Below, in pieces: positions 47,818-59,133 of a DNA stretch of 64,000 nucleotides; position 1 is the stretch's first letter, and each line of letters begins with the position of its first letter. This DNA is from Globodera rostochiensis (Eukaryota > Nematoda > Chromadorea > Rhabditida > Heteroderidae). Where the stretch lies: the NCBI GenBank assembly GCA_018350325.1, contig JAEVLN010000004.1, positions 3,410,001 through 3,474,000 on the forward strand. The letters run 5' to 3'. A model generated the notes under the pieces. The model ran no database searches. It was not told the origin of the DNA and saw nothing but the letters and a program-made list of their open reading frames with translations. The position numbers and the translations under genes were made by a program.

Positions 47818-50800
47818 TGGCATTTGTTGGCCATCCAGTTTTGGCAGTGAGTCTATTAGAATCATTTTATTTTAATGTTTTGTTTTTGAAAATGTTTGGA
47901 TCGCTTTTTCATTTTCAGGACATCCGCAAAGGCTTCCGTTTGCGGCCCACCCAAACGGTGGACAAGTCCAAGCCGATCATTCAGGCGGAGGGCGAGCAGC
48001 TGCCCGACCTGCTCCATAACCCCTCGCCGTCGCCTGCGCCTGCACCACCGCAGGCGCAGAGCAATGGCACGCCGAGGGCGGCGCCGGCACCGCCGCCACC
48101 CCCGCCGATGCCCGCCGCAAAGGATACCAAAAGACAACTGAAAAAAACGGCACAGGTCCAGAACGGCACAATTAATAAATTTAATTAAATCACGGCCATT
48201 TTAAATATAATTGTAAATATTTCATTGTTATTTTTAATATAAATAAAAGTTCATTAATTATTGTCAGACGCAAAAAAGCGCTGGCGGGCAACCGATGAAC
48301 GCCGACCAGCGGCAAAAGTTGTTGGCACAAATCCGTGCCGGGGGCGTCAGTCTGCGGCGCGTGCACACGGCGGATAAGAGCGGCCTGATATTGGACGAAC
48401 AGCAGCAACGCGCACTCGGCACTCGCAACGGCGCCGCGTCGCCCCAATCGTTGGACTCGCAGGGGTGAGAAGAAGCAAATGGCACCTCTCAAATGGCATT
48501 GGTGAAGCGTACGTATTGCCAAAATTTGAAGAATGATTCTCGGCATCGCTTTTGGGTAGAAATTAGAATTTTTTTCGATTGTACGTACGCTGACTTAAAC
48601 GTTGTGGTACTAACCAATGTTAGCCAATTATTTAGTCTGCCCTTTCCCCGAGTGAATCTCAAAAACTCTCTGATCAGTACACTGATCAATTGTAAATCGG
48701 ATCAATCAACGCACTAACCAAAACCTGTGAAATGAAATAAAATGATACATAACAATTCCTTGGTGCTCTCATTTTTGGATAAATCCAATTTAGGACCTGA
48801 ACAGACCAAAATAGGATTAGCTCTGTTCGAAATTGGTTCAAATTAATGAACAATCTCTGCTGCTGGTGAAAACCCGGGAGTTGATCAGAGTTTGGTTGTG
48901 GTCAGATCCTTTTGACTCAAAATCACTCAAAACTAAAATAAGTGAAATTTTAGAAAAATGATGACATCCTTCCCACTCCTTTGTATTTGCATTTAATCTA
49001 TTAAAATCTCAAAAATGAGGTCATAGGGAAGAGATTTTCATTTTAGGTTACTTTTTGTTATAATATTTTTATCTTTGCTCAAAATCGCGATCACCGACCA
49101 ACCGATCGCAATTTCCCCCCCCCCCCCCCATTTCTCCCATTGTATAAAACGATCGAAAATGACATTTTTGCATCATTCACTTAGGTTTCGAGCTTTTTGA
49201 GTTACAAATGAGTAAATTGGCGTCCTCCTCCGACAGGAAGAGTCCGAGCCCGCGGACGACGCCGTCCTCCTCCTCAGCTTCGGCCCTCTCGCCGACGCCG
49301 ATCAGTGCCGACAACAGCGGTTGTTGCCAACGGACACTGTCCGACGACTCGTCCGACTTTATGTTGATGATGAACGGCTGCGTTCAACAGAATCACTATC
49401 ATCTTCATTCTGATCATCAACATTACCTTCCTGATCATCAACATAATTGTCCTGGTCATGATCTTCACCAACAACAACCTCCTCAACATTGCACTCCTCC
49501 GACCCTCACATTCCTTTCACCATCCGACATGGTCATAGGTCGAATGCCGAGCCCGACGACTTCGCCAGCAAAATGCCATCAGGCAAATAATTTTGAATAA
49601 TTCAAAATGTCAAAACGCTGTAAGGCAAATAATTTTGAAAAATTCAAAATGTCAAAATTCTGTCAGGCAACAACAATTATTCGGGTGAATGGAACCGCCG
49701 GCAGAAGGGACAGTTACTCTGAGGATCAACAACAGCCAAAGCCGAAAAGTGACTTCCAATTCGATGAACAAAAGGTGAACGGATTAAGCAAATCATTTCT
49801 TTTCTCCTAATCTTTCGTTATTCAAAATTTCACCATTTAAGAAATACTTCTTTATCTTTTGTGCCTTTTTACAAAATTTGCAACATTTTTTTGGTTGCAA
49901 AATGAATATTCAGCAAGTTTTGGACCGCCAAGGCGAGGTGGCCACGCTGTGCGCGCAGCGGTCGGCCAGCGCAAAGATCGTCGCATTTCGCAAGCTTCAA
50001 CAACGGCATCAGCAGCAAACGGAGTCCGCCGCCGCCTATTGCACGCTGCCGAGGAAGGCCAGGGCCCAGACGCCGCAGCAACATTGGCACGCCTCGGTAC
50101 ACCCCCCCCCCCCAATATGTTGCTGATATGATTTATGATCCTTAGCGGGTCGATCAGAGACCCGATCATTTTTTGGATCAATGCAACCGCTAAATTGAAT
50201 TTCAAAATAAAAGATGAGTTCGCCACAAAATGGCGGCGGTACGTTGCCGTCAATGCGTTCGCCTCGCGCACTGCCAACACTTGCGGGCGGCACAGCCACG
50301 GGGCACAGTATCCATTCCAGGAGAGCACAATCGCCGTCAGATTGGCATGGCACCAAATGGCCACCGGCGACGACGACAAAAATTGCAGTTAACTGCTCAA
50401 AAGTACAATTTAATTGAAAAACAAAATATAAAGAACTTCACAATGTTCAGCCTCCATCGAATACACAGCAACAACGTCTACAAAATCCCTTTAATCAACA
50501 ACAGAATGCCAATATTGTGCCAACTCCAAATTTACGCTGGCGTTCCCCCTCTCCGCAGGCGCAAGACGATGCACGCCCAATGTTACAACGTTCTGCCAGC
50601 TCGTCCATGGCTCAATTTGCGCCTGCTGAACTGTCGGCACCGGCACAGTCGTCAGCCACCTTCCGGCCATTTGGCCAAAGAGTGACTGGCGGTGGGGCAC
50701 ATCGCCAACATTTTGAACGGATAAGGCAACAAAACAAAACAAAATAAAAAAGGGTTTTAATTTGAATTCACTTTTTAGGGGAAGTTTTGAGGACGCGGAA

Positions 50801-51334
50801 AAAAAGAATGGGGCGGCGGAAAGAAATGCGGCGGTGTTGTGGAAGCGGGCGGCCCAGGAAAGGAAAAGTGCCGGGGAAGTCGGGGCCAATCCCGGCACAA
50901 ACGGAGGGGTTGCCACGGTAAAATTTCAGTCCTTTTTGAATTAGGCACGCCTTTCCCGCAGATTTTTGTCAACGGCGGCCACCTCAGCCGATTTTCTGTT
51001 GGAATTGGACAGCCTCAAAAAGCGCAACCCCCGCCGCTTCCGACTTCGTCCCCGCCGGAACTTCGGCAGAAAATGCGGCCGTTCACTTCCTCCCCGTCGC
51101 CCTCCCCCTCCCGGGAAGTGATTCGGTTGAAGACGCCCACTAACGGAGTCGACCTTCGAGATTTGCAGGTTAAATAAATAAAAGTGGATAAATAATAAAT
51201 GCTAATTTGAAAATGTGCCAATTTAGGGTCTGGACGGGGCTCAGCTGGCGGCCCTTCGGGCGGACTTCAAATTTGCCATCGATTTGGATGGGGACGGCAA
51301 TGGGAAGCGTCTGATCCGAATTGTGAGAAGATGA
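47818..51334 (+). CDS. WH2-motif, proline-rich putative actin-binding protein
   Basis: The exon 47818-47847 ([10 protein letters not shown]) joins 47919 onward to give [20 protein letters not shown], a good WH2 actin-monomer-binding motif. A Pro/Ala-rich linker follows ([20 protein letters not shown]). The exon from 48268 has [20 protein letters not shown], then ADKSGLI, which looks like a second WH2 motif. The exon from 49186 is Ser/Pro, then His/Gln-rich. Later exons (about 49900-50100, 50215-50390, 50780-51168) are Ser/Arg/Pro-rich with [19 protein letters not shown]. The last exon, 51227-51334, reads [20 protein letters not shown], then IVRR*. The order recalls WIP/Cobl/espin-type actin regulators, but no known member is matched along its length. 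Middle exon joins are uncertain; poly-C runs flank some introns. Confidence 0.6.
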
Positions 51335-51457
51335 GACGGATCAAGAAAGAATTATGGAAAACCGATTAAAACATTGTATTTTATTTGCTCGATGCATAAA
51401 CCTTTAAAATTTATTCAAATTACGCACTTTAAAATAAATGTTCGCTTTCTATTCCTC

Positions 51458-51846
51458 CACTAAAATGAACGGCTCCAACGCAAATTGATCGGACAATTCA
51501 TCACGTCCAATTGCTGTAATTTGGGGGGAACGCCGAGACCGTTGGAAAAAGGAGGCGAAACGATAGGGCGGCAGATCGCCAATAGGGCGCTTAATTTAAA
51601 TTTAAAATTTTGCACCGTTCCAAAACTTGCAGCAAAAAGCCTAATTATTCGTTACAAATAAATGAAGTCAATTTATTAGCTTTCATCTTTAAATAATCAT
51701 CAAACGGCTCGAAATCCTCGAATGTTCATGCTTTCTATAAGAATTAATCTGACCTTTTCGAGGGCAACAAGCAGCGGGTAACTGTCCGTGCCGCTCACCA
51801 AATAGCACAGTATCCACATCAGCAGGAGAAGGAAGCGCAATGGCAT
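51458..51846 (-). CDS. possible small secreted peptide gene
   Basis: The minus-strand ATG at 51846 gives a strong signal peptide (MPLRFLLLLMWILCYLVSGT) followed by DSYPLLVALEK and a GTCAGA donor. A downstream frame at about 51590-51458 (PTVSAFPPNYSAIG, then QFALEPFILVEE*) could be its second exon. Alternatively the unspliced frame ends at 51700. The promoter-proximal DNA is AT-rich. The product is unknown; it could be a neuropeptide-like or secreted protein. Confidence 0.35.
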
Positions 51847-51969
51847 TTTAAAGTTAAATGATTTTAATTGTATTTGAATGAATGAGTCGGCCGACGTTTG
51901 AATGGAATGTTTTGGTTTGTTGTTGCTTTTATGCGAAACTGCGCCTGCCAACTTGCTCCACCCACCCAC

Positions 51970-52667
51970 TCATTTTTTGCTGCTAAATTTTAAGGCCAAA
52001 ATTGGAAAATTCCCTTTTTGGACAATTTGGGGGGGGGCGATTGGCCCGGCGGAAATTGGCCCTTTCCATTTTTGGCCTTACCGAAAGGCCAGAGGGCTTA
52101 GCACTTCCGTCTAAAGAGTTTATTAATTCGCGACGCCCAATCCGTCCGCCCGCCCCCTAATTCATTCATTCATCCGGCCGCCCGATCAATTCACAAAAGA
52201 ATCAAAATGTTTTGAAATGTTAACCCATTTTCAAAATGATTTTAAAATACATTTGCAAATGCCATCCCATCATTTCTTTCTTTCTTTTTTAATATGGTCC
52301 TTTTCTTGTCCATTAAATTGTATTTGAATTAGAAAAGTTGTCAGTTCTTGGCAATTTCGGTTGTCCACCGAACCAAACTTCGGATATCAGAAAAAAGAGA
52401 CGTAGGGGATTTGAACCTGGGTTTTGAATTTAGTGTATTTTTATTTATTTTTTAAAAAACTTGGCAAAATGTTTATACGGTAATAAAATGTAAAAATACG
52501 CGCTGTGCAGTTGTCCAGTTTTTATAAAACCTTCTTTCCAAAGCCGAATTGTAAAACAAAATAATGTTCTTATTTCGGAAGACTTTGATGGCACTCTGCT
52601 GTACATTCTTTTTTTAAAAGTAAATTTTTATTTATTTTTATGTTTTAGCGATTCTCCGAAAATTGTT
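51970..52667. other. intergenic upstream of sdhb-1
   Basis: AT-rich DNA with no coding frame of note. TTTTATGTTTTAG at about 52636-52648, about 20 bp before the SDHB start codon, is a plausible spliced-leader acceptor. Confidence 0.45.
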
Positions 52668-54145
52668 ATGCTCTTTTCCAAAATCCCGCCCTCTTTTTGC
52701 ACTGTTCTACGTGCTGCTTCGACGAGTTCGCCAGCTCGCGGTCCAAATGTGAAAACCTTCGAGATTTATCGCTATGACCCTGAAAAACCGGAACAAAAAC
52801 CGTTTCTTCAGGTATACCTTGAATTTTTTTGATTGGTGTTTTTTTAATTTATTTTAGAAGTATGACGTCGATCTAACCCAATGCGGAACGATGGTTTTGG
52901 ATGCCCTGATCAAAATCAAAAACGAGATGGACCCGACTTTGACATTTCGTCGCTCGTGTCGTGAAGGTTGCTTTACCATGTCAAATTTATTAGTTCCGAA
53001 AACTTTTGTAATTTTGAGTTAGGCTCCGTTCTGGTTAACCAACCATTTTGATGCATATGCAGAAAAGGAAAGAGCCAAAGATTTACAAAATGTTCAGGAA
53101 TATGCGGCTCGTGCGCAATGAATATAGGCGGCGAGAACACGTTGGCCTGCATTTGCAACATAAATAAGGACACAAAATATTCCACCAAAATTTACCCGTT
53201 GCCGCATATGTAAGTGCCGTTCTGCTGAGAGGATTCTTTTTTTATTTCGATTTGTTGTTTATTTTTACTCGAGAGCAAAAAAAGAGGAAATTTCTATGAG
53301 ACCCCCACCCCAAACGATATCCGACCAGATTTTGCAGTTTTTGGACCCATTTTTTAAATAAATCCCGCCAGAACTTCTAAACTTTCGCGCGCCGACTTTC
53401 TGACTACGTCCCGATAATACCCTAAAAACCAGAAAATTCATTAATGAGTTGATTGCCATTAAGGTACGTAGTGAAGGATTTGGTTCCCGATATGACACTG
53501 TTCTACGAGCAGTACGCTTCGGTCCAGCCGTGGCTGCAGAAGAACAGGCCGACCGAACTGGGCAAAATCGAGAACTTTCAGAGCCAGGCAGAGCGTGATA
53601 AATTGGTAGGCAATGGAACTGTGACGTTTCAAACAAACAGAAATATTGGGGAGTTCAGAATGTTCTATCACGTTTACTTCCAGGATGGGCTGTACGAGTG
53701 TATTTTGTGCGCCTGCTGCAGCACTTCGTGCCCGTCCTATTGGTGGAATTCCGACAAATATTTGGGGCCTGCCGCACTGCTTCAATCATACAGGTGATCA
53801 AGTACGGATGCACGGTAAAGAAGGATGGGTGGAGGGCGTTTTTCTTAAGATTTTTGTAACTGAACAATGTCCGAGACTTCATAGTTTCGGTCTTTTGCTA
53901 TTAGGTGGATCGTTGACTCGCGCGATGACAAAGCCAAGGAGCGGTTGGCCCGGCTGACGGATCCGTTCAGCGTGTTCAAATGTCACACCATTTTGAACTG
54001 CACCAAAACGTGCCCGAAGGTGGACACTTGTTAAAAGCGAAAATTAAAATTTGAATTAAAAGAAATGCTTTTAATATTTTTTTAGCATCTCAACCCGGCA
54101 AAAGCAATTGGCGAGATCAAGAAACTGCTGACCGGGATTGAGTAA
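52668..54145 (+). CDS. sdhb-1: Succinate dehydrogenase iron-sulfur subunit (complex II, SDHB)
   Basis: SDHB carries electrons from the flavin of SDHA to ubiquinone in the mitochondrial inner membrane. Seven exons (52668-52811, 52858-52966, 53098-53209, 53464-53605, 53684-53793, 53905-54019, 54086-54145) join in frame to 263 aa. They give a short presequence ([19 protein letters not shown]), [17 protein letters not shown], the [2Fe-2S] site [20 protein letters not shown], then C. The [4Fe-4S]/[3Fe-4S] region reads [17 protein letters not shown] and [18 protein letters not shown]. All Cys ligands are present. The end [14 protein letters not shown] is typical. A terminal AATAAA overlaps the stop region (about 54144). 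SDHB is part of the site hit by SDHI compounds such as fluopyram (known for the family). Confidence 0.96.
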
Positions 54146-54183
54146 TAAAATAAACGTTGAAACATTCCAATAAATATTTGTAA

Positions 54184-54525
54184 TTAATTAAGCACAAAGC
54201 CAGAGCCGAAACAAGCGGTGACAGCAACAGCATAAAAATGAAAGTCCAGAATTTCATAATCGCAATTTATGCTTAGCAAAATATATAATCCAAAATTGAT
54301 ATAATAGTTGATCGGTGAATAAAAGTATGGTGGCGATGGAATTGTTTCATAAAACTGCCTGTAAATAGACTTGTTTTTCAAATTGGTCTCGCGAAATGAT
54401 TTTGGGAATAATCCGTGCATCAATCGGTTCTCTGTCCAGTGACCGAAACTCCATTCATCTTTCGCTGCTTTACATTTCGATTGGAGGTGGTTTTTGTTCA
54501 CGTCGGAAGAGAACCGATTACACAA
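54184..54525 (-). CDS. hypothetical 113-aa frame convergent with sdhb-1
   Basis: A single open frame begins MCNRFSSDVNKNHL and includes KDEWSFGHWTENRLMHGLF. It ends with a weakly hydrophobic C-terminal half (INFGLYILLSINCDYEILDF). There is no recognised family, no second exon and no clear promoter. It ends about 40 bp from the SDHB stop. It could be a small membrane protein gene or chance. Confidence 0.25.
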   Translation of the reverse strand: MCNRFSSDVNKNHLQSKCKAAKDEWSFGHWTENRLMHGLFPKSFRETNLKNKSIYRQFYETIPSPPYFYSPINYYINFGLYILLSINCDYEILDFHFYAVAVTACFGSGFVLN

Positions 54526-55018
54526 TTAACGAGCGAACCCACTGGGTAAAAAGCATTTAAAAGTGTTATAAAAAGGACCAAAAAGAAAAGACGCTAAAAC
54601 ATTGCCTTGCGGGGCCAATGATCGATCACCCTCAATCGTTCCCTGGGAGAAGCGATCGGAGTTCGATGTGTTACAATAAAACTAGAACTTTGATCAGATG
54701 GGTTTTGCCATATGCTTGCTTATCTTTAGAGGACACAATGAATTGGCTAATTTTGTTTGGCTTAGTCAAACAAAAACATTTGCTCTGTCAGAGGTACGCT
54801 GTGTCATGTTCTTTAACCCAAACTTTGTGGTCAAAAAGAAAGAAAATTTAAAAACTTTGGGCGGGGCTCGGCGCGCCTTTCACTTTGCTGTTTTCGCCCC
54901 TCCCCCAATTCGTCGGGCTGTTTAAAGTGCGCCTACGGGCGTCAATTGGCCATTTCATTCTTTCTGGTGCCCGAAACAAACGCTCCAAACTTAAACATTT
55001 GGCGCCAAATATTTAAAA
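54526..55018. other. intergenic, sdhb-1 to the MIG-18-like gene
   Basis: Short frames at 54618-54925 plus have no domain and no splice support. A C-rich patch lies at 54898-54906. Nothing else is recognised. Confidence 0.35.
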
Positions 55019-57348
55019 ATGTCCTCAAACGTCCCTCTAAATTCGGTGGCCGCCATGGCTGTGCTGTTGTTGTACTGCTTCGTGTTGTCTTTAGCTGTGA
55101 AGGACGCACAGCAATTGGAAGGAGAGAGCAAAATTGTGGAGGAAAAGCGGCGATGTTGGGGCAACCAAAATGGGGAGGAGAAAGCCCGGTGGTACAGCGA
55201 GGGGGAGCAGGTTGCGCGATGAATTTTTGGAAGCAAAAGACTCTTCTCATCGTTCAACAGATTGAAAGCGGCACGTTCGTCTACGAGTGCCGTGACACCA
55301 AAGTGGTGCCGGTCGGATGTTTGGACGAATCCGGGTCGGCGGAGTCTGCCCAAAACCTTTTGATTAAAATGAAATTTCAGCCGTCAAATTGGGCTCAAAG
55401 AAATATTCGTGTCAAAGGGCCTTCTGATGCAATGTTCGCTTTCCCGATGGGGAAGTGAGGTGCAATTGAAAACCATTGGCTGTGTGCTTGAGGGAAAGCA
55501 GAACAAAAGCGTCGTCCCCGTGGGGAAGAATTGGGCAGAGAAAGAGGTCCGATCGAATTCAGTGAATTTTAAAATTAAAAATATTTCTTTTTGAAGAGTC
55601 AGACGTGGTGGGAATGTGCCGTGGAGGGGACGGCCGTGAGGGCACGGCTGGGCGGGTGTTTGGACTTGGAAACTCTGAGCCGACTTCGGATCGGCGAAAG
55701 CATTGACCGCGGGCGCACAACGTAAATTGTTTTTATTTTAGGTCCTTAAAATGTTAAATTTCAGCTTCGAATGCCAATCCAAAGGTGCCGATGTGGTAAA
55801 AATGGTGGCGGTTGGATGTGTGAGCAGTGGCGGAGAGCACCAGCGAATCGGACAGCAATGGCAGGTGGGCAGAAAGGGCAACTTCCATAAGCCTATTAGC
55901 CTTAACTTTTAGTCCCCCCCCCGCCGTCCCTTTCAAAATCCAATCAAATTACCATCCCTTACGCCATTTAAAGTTTGTTATTTGAACTATTAAACTTAAT
56001 TAGGTAAAACATTTTGGTCGTCGTAAGTCAAAATTGGGAACCGTTGAAATGAAAAAAACGATTAATTTCCGCCTCGGGCGAACTTCTTCGATGGCCCGTC
56101 GGGAAAGAGAAGGGGCGGGAGTTGAGGTGGAACGGAAGTGTCAGAAAAAACATTTGGAAATCGTACAAACTTTTCTTTTTTTGTTCGATGGGTCCCACAC
56201 GTCCACCCGCTGGACCGGTTCATCGCCGCCGGAGGGGACGGGTCGGCTCGAAAATAGGGGGGCCGTTGGGGGGGCCTTTTTTATTCGGGGGGGGGGGCAA
56301 AAAAATACTGAAAAATGCCTTCGCAACTTCGAACGATGGATGGGCGATGATATTATTAAACTGCGCTGGTTTTGTTCCAAAACTGAAATGTAAACACAAA
56401 ACGAAAAAAGTTAACAAAACTAATTTTGGATATTTAGAAGGCAAAATTGTGCTTTATTATTTATGTGAAAGAAAATTTGTCAATTTGTCAAAAAGTTTAG
56501 CCGTGAATACGGTACTTCGATTAATGAGGGTTTACGGTACGATTCAGGACGGCGACTTCCTCTTCTACTGCAAGCGGACTGCCGCAGGGGCGTGCGAGAA
56601 GAGCTGTGTTGGGTGGGTATTTTTTGCTGCTTTTTTATGAATTCTTTTCATTTTAAGCTGCGTGCTGCAGGGCCGTCGTCTGTACGACGGGGACCGCCTT
56701 CAGCAGAAGCGCACCGTTTTCCAATGCGAGATTCGGCCCAAACGGCACGCGCTCAGTCCCGTCGCTTGCGTGTCGGAGAGCGGCGTGGAGCGGGTGATCG
56801 ACTGCAAATGGTGCGCGAAAGCATATTTTAAAGTAGCCAAAACGGTTTTTTGTAGGAATGATCAGTCCAAGGACGGCACTTATCGTCTGAAGCGGCACTG
56901 TGTGCTGCGTGAGGGACGCGCCGATATTGACACTTTGGGCTGTGTGTTCGAGAAGGACGGAGTTTCTCGGTAGAATATTTGTCATGAAACCGAGTCTACA
57001 TGATTTTGCTGAATTCTGATCTGATCTGATTCCCAGATCAGATTCATATTAGACTGGTTCAATCACTTGATCATTTTGACAATCATTCAATCATTTATTT
57101 GATGGTTTCAGTCTCACCCTAAAGGCCGGCACTTTCACGATCTGGCGTGAAGCAATGGTTAGTGCCCGAATCCGTTTGGCACAATGCCGTCATTTTGCCA
57201 CAACTTGCAGAATATTTCCCCGTTGGGCGTGTCGTGTCGACGTGCGCTGGTGGACGGCGACGAATGGCCTCTGCTGGAGACGTTTTCCGCGTCGGAAGTG
57301 GCCGACCGGACCAACGGACTCACGGAGGACATCGACCCGCGCATTTAA
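55019..57348 (+). CDS. secreted cysteine-repeat protein, MIG-18-like fibronectin-I-type family
   Basis: The ATG at 55019 is followed by a signal segment (MAVLLLYCFVLSLAV). Repeated modules of about 60 residues share a pattern of Trp/Tyr, then Gly, F-x-Y/E-C, and GC-V/L. Examples are RWYSEGEQ joined to IESGTFVYECRDTKVVPVGC; KTIGCVLEGKQNKSVVPVGK; QTWWECAVEGTAVRARLGGC; FECQSKGADVVKMVAVGC; GDFLFYCKRTAAGACEKSC; RTVFQCEIRPKRHALSPVAC; and GTYRLKRHCVLREGRADIDT, then LGC. About six modules occur over ten or so exons. The end is EWPLLETFSASEVADRTNGL and a stop at 57346-57348. The pattern fits the nematode MIG-18-like fibronectin type I repeat, in secreted proteins acting on extracellular matrix and cell migration. 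Family assignment is by pattern only; several exon joins were not traced. Confidence 0.6.
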
Positions 57349-59133
57349 CAAATTCAGCTGATCGAATGTTGGAACCGCCTCCCCCAGCACTTTGGCCCAA
57401 ATTTTTTTTTTGTATAATTAAACCAAACAGCAAACGTTTTCCCGTTAAATTAAAATCCGAAATTACCTAATTAAGTCCGTTAAAGCACCAAATAAAATAG
57501 GTTAAATTCTCACGACAATTATGTCAAACTTTGTAATATTGGAATATTTTGTAAAAATTCATCCGAATTGGCGAATGAATGTACTGATTGAACTCTGTGG
57601 GGGGGGGCATTGACCTTGGTTAGATCAATTGTTTCTGTTTCGCAAAAACATTTTCTCCCCACCAATTTTAAACATTGTTCCAAAAATAACCAAAATTGCA
57701 GCCGATCCAACCCAACCAATCGACCATTTATTCTCTTTCAGCGGCCTTTTTGCCTTTGCTTCTTCCGGACTTAAAATTTAAAAGTGATTAAATCGCTTCC
57801 ACAAAATGACCAATCCCTCCGTTAAATTCGTCCGGTTCTTCCCCCCCCCCTTACCGCAGAGAGTGAATGGAAAGCATTTGGAAGCATTCGCCCGTCCCTT
57901 CCGGACTGACTGGACATTCATTTTTGTGGGGGGGGGGGCAGTCCGAAAGCGGACCTGCGAGTGCATTCACTCACTGTTAATGAGCATATTTTGCATTTAA
58001 CACAACGAGAAATGCGCGGTGTGAAGAAGGGATTTTGGACTGATTGCCCCAGGGCAAATTGCAACGCACGAGCCCCCAGGGGATGGATAATGGATAAATC
58101 TGATTGAGATCAGTTCCAAACAAGATTCTGTCGATAATTTCAGAGATCTCGGGCGAAACTCTTGAAATAGTAAAAAATTCTTAATGGAAATGAAATATTA
58201 TTGTGTTGTCAACTTTTATCGTTCTGATCCAACTTATATTCCCACGCATTCCAAAGTCTGATCAGCTTTTTCAAAAAATAGTCTCAAATATCATATAAAT
58301 AATAAATAACTCGATGGTCGCATAAATCTTAACCATTCTTTAGCCCATCTCCTTAAAGCAAATTACGCGCTCGGGGGGAGGATGAGAATATTCATAAATT
58401 CGATTCTTCGGGGACCTCCAGACAGACAGACGGCGGGTGGGCGGCGAGTGCTGCTGCTGCTGTTGGATGTGTCGTCGGGATTTGGGGGATTTGCGCTAGC
58501 GGCGATGGGCGATGACCCAAATTATCCTCCACCAAATCCACAGCGTACATCCTGCACAGCTGCAGCCGTCCGTCCGCATGGATCGATCGGAGTTTTGCCT
58601 TTTTTTGTCCGTTCGTCGAATTAGGGGGGGGGGGAGGAGGGGGTAATGTTGGAAAACGGAGAATCCACTCAAACAGTTCGTTCCATGTTCTCGCGCGAAC
58701 ACTTTGCAAGGCTTCAAGCTTGCGGCTTTGGGAACAAAATCCTCTCAAAAATCCGCCCGATTTTCTCAAAATGACCATTGACCAATCATTTCCTACGCAT
58801 TCTTTTTAAAAAACCTTTTTTAAAAAAGGGCCATAGGCCAAAAATGTTTAAAAACAGTCAGCCTTTTTGCTTTTTAATTGGTCTTTCCACAGCCGATCAC
58901 AACATTGTTGCCTGAGCCCCAATCGCGCAATATAATAAATAATATTACAACAAAATGATCGAAACCCAAAAACCCCAAAGACCAACCAACACTTGCAGAG
59001 ACCCCCCCCCCCCATTTTTATTTTACCGCTTTTTTCAGAGGGCGGAAAATACGTACATTTCTATAAATTAATTGGGAAAAAAATGAAATTAAATGGAACA
59101 ACTTTTAATATTTAGAATTTATTTGGAAATTCG
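57349..59133. other. intergenic, MIG-18-like gene to NRF-like gene
   Basis: AT-rich DNA with C/G-runs (57600-57607, 57841-57850, 57928-57938, 58624-58632, 59002-59012). Frames such as 58778-58392 minus are low-complexity. No RNA gene or promoter could be identified. Confidence 0.45.

Noticed and set aside
49274..49489. Minus-strand Met/Ile-rich frame
   Set aside because: Opposite the Ser/Pro/His-rich exon of the WH2 gene; no independent support.
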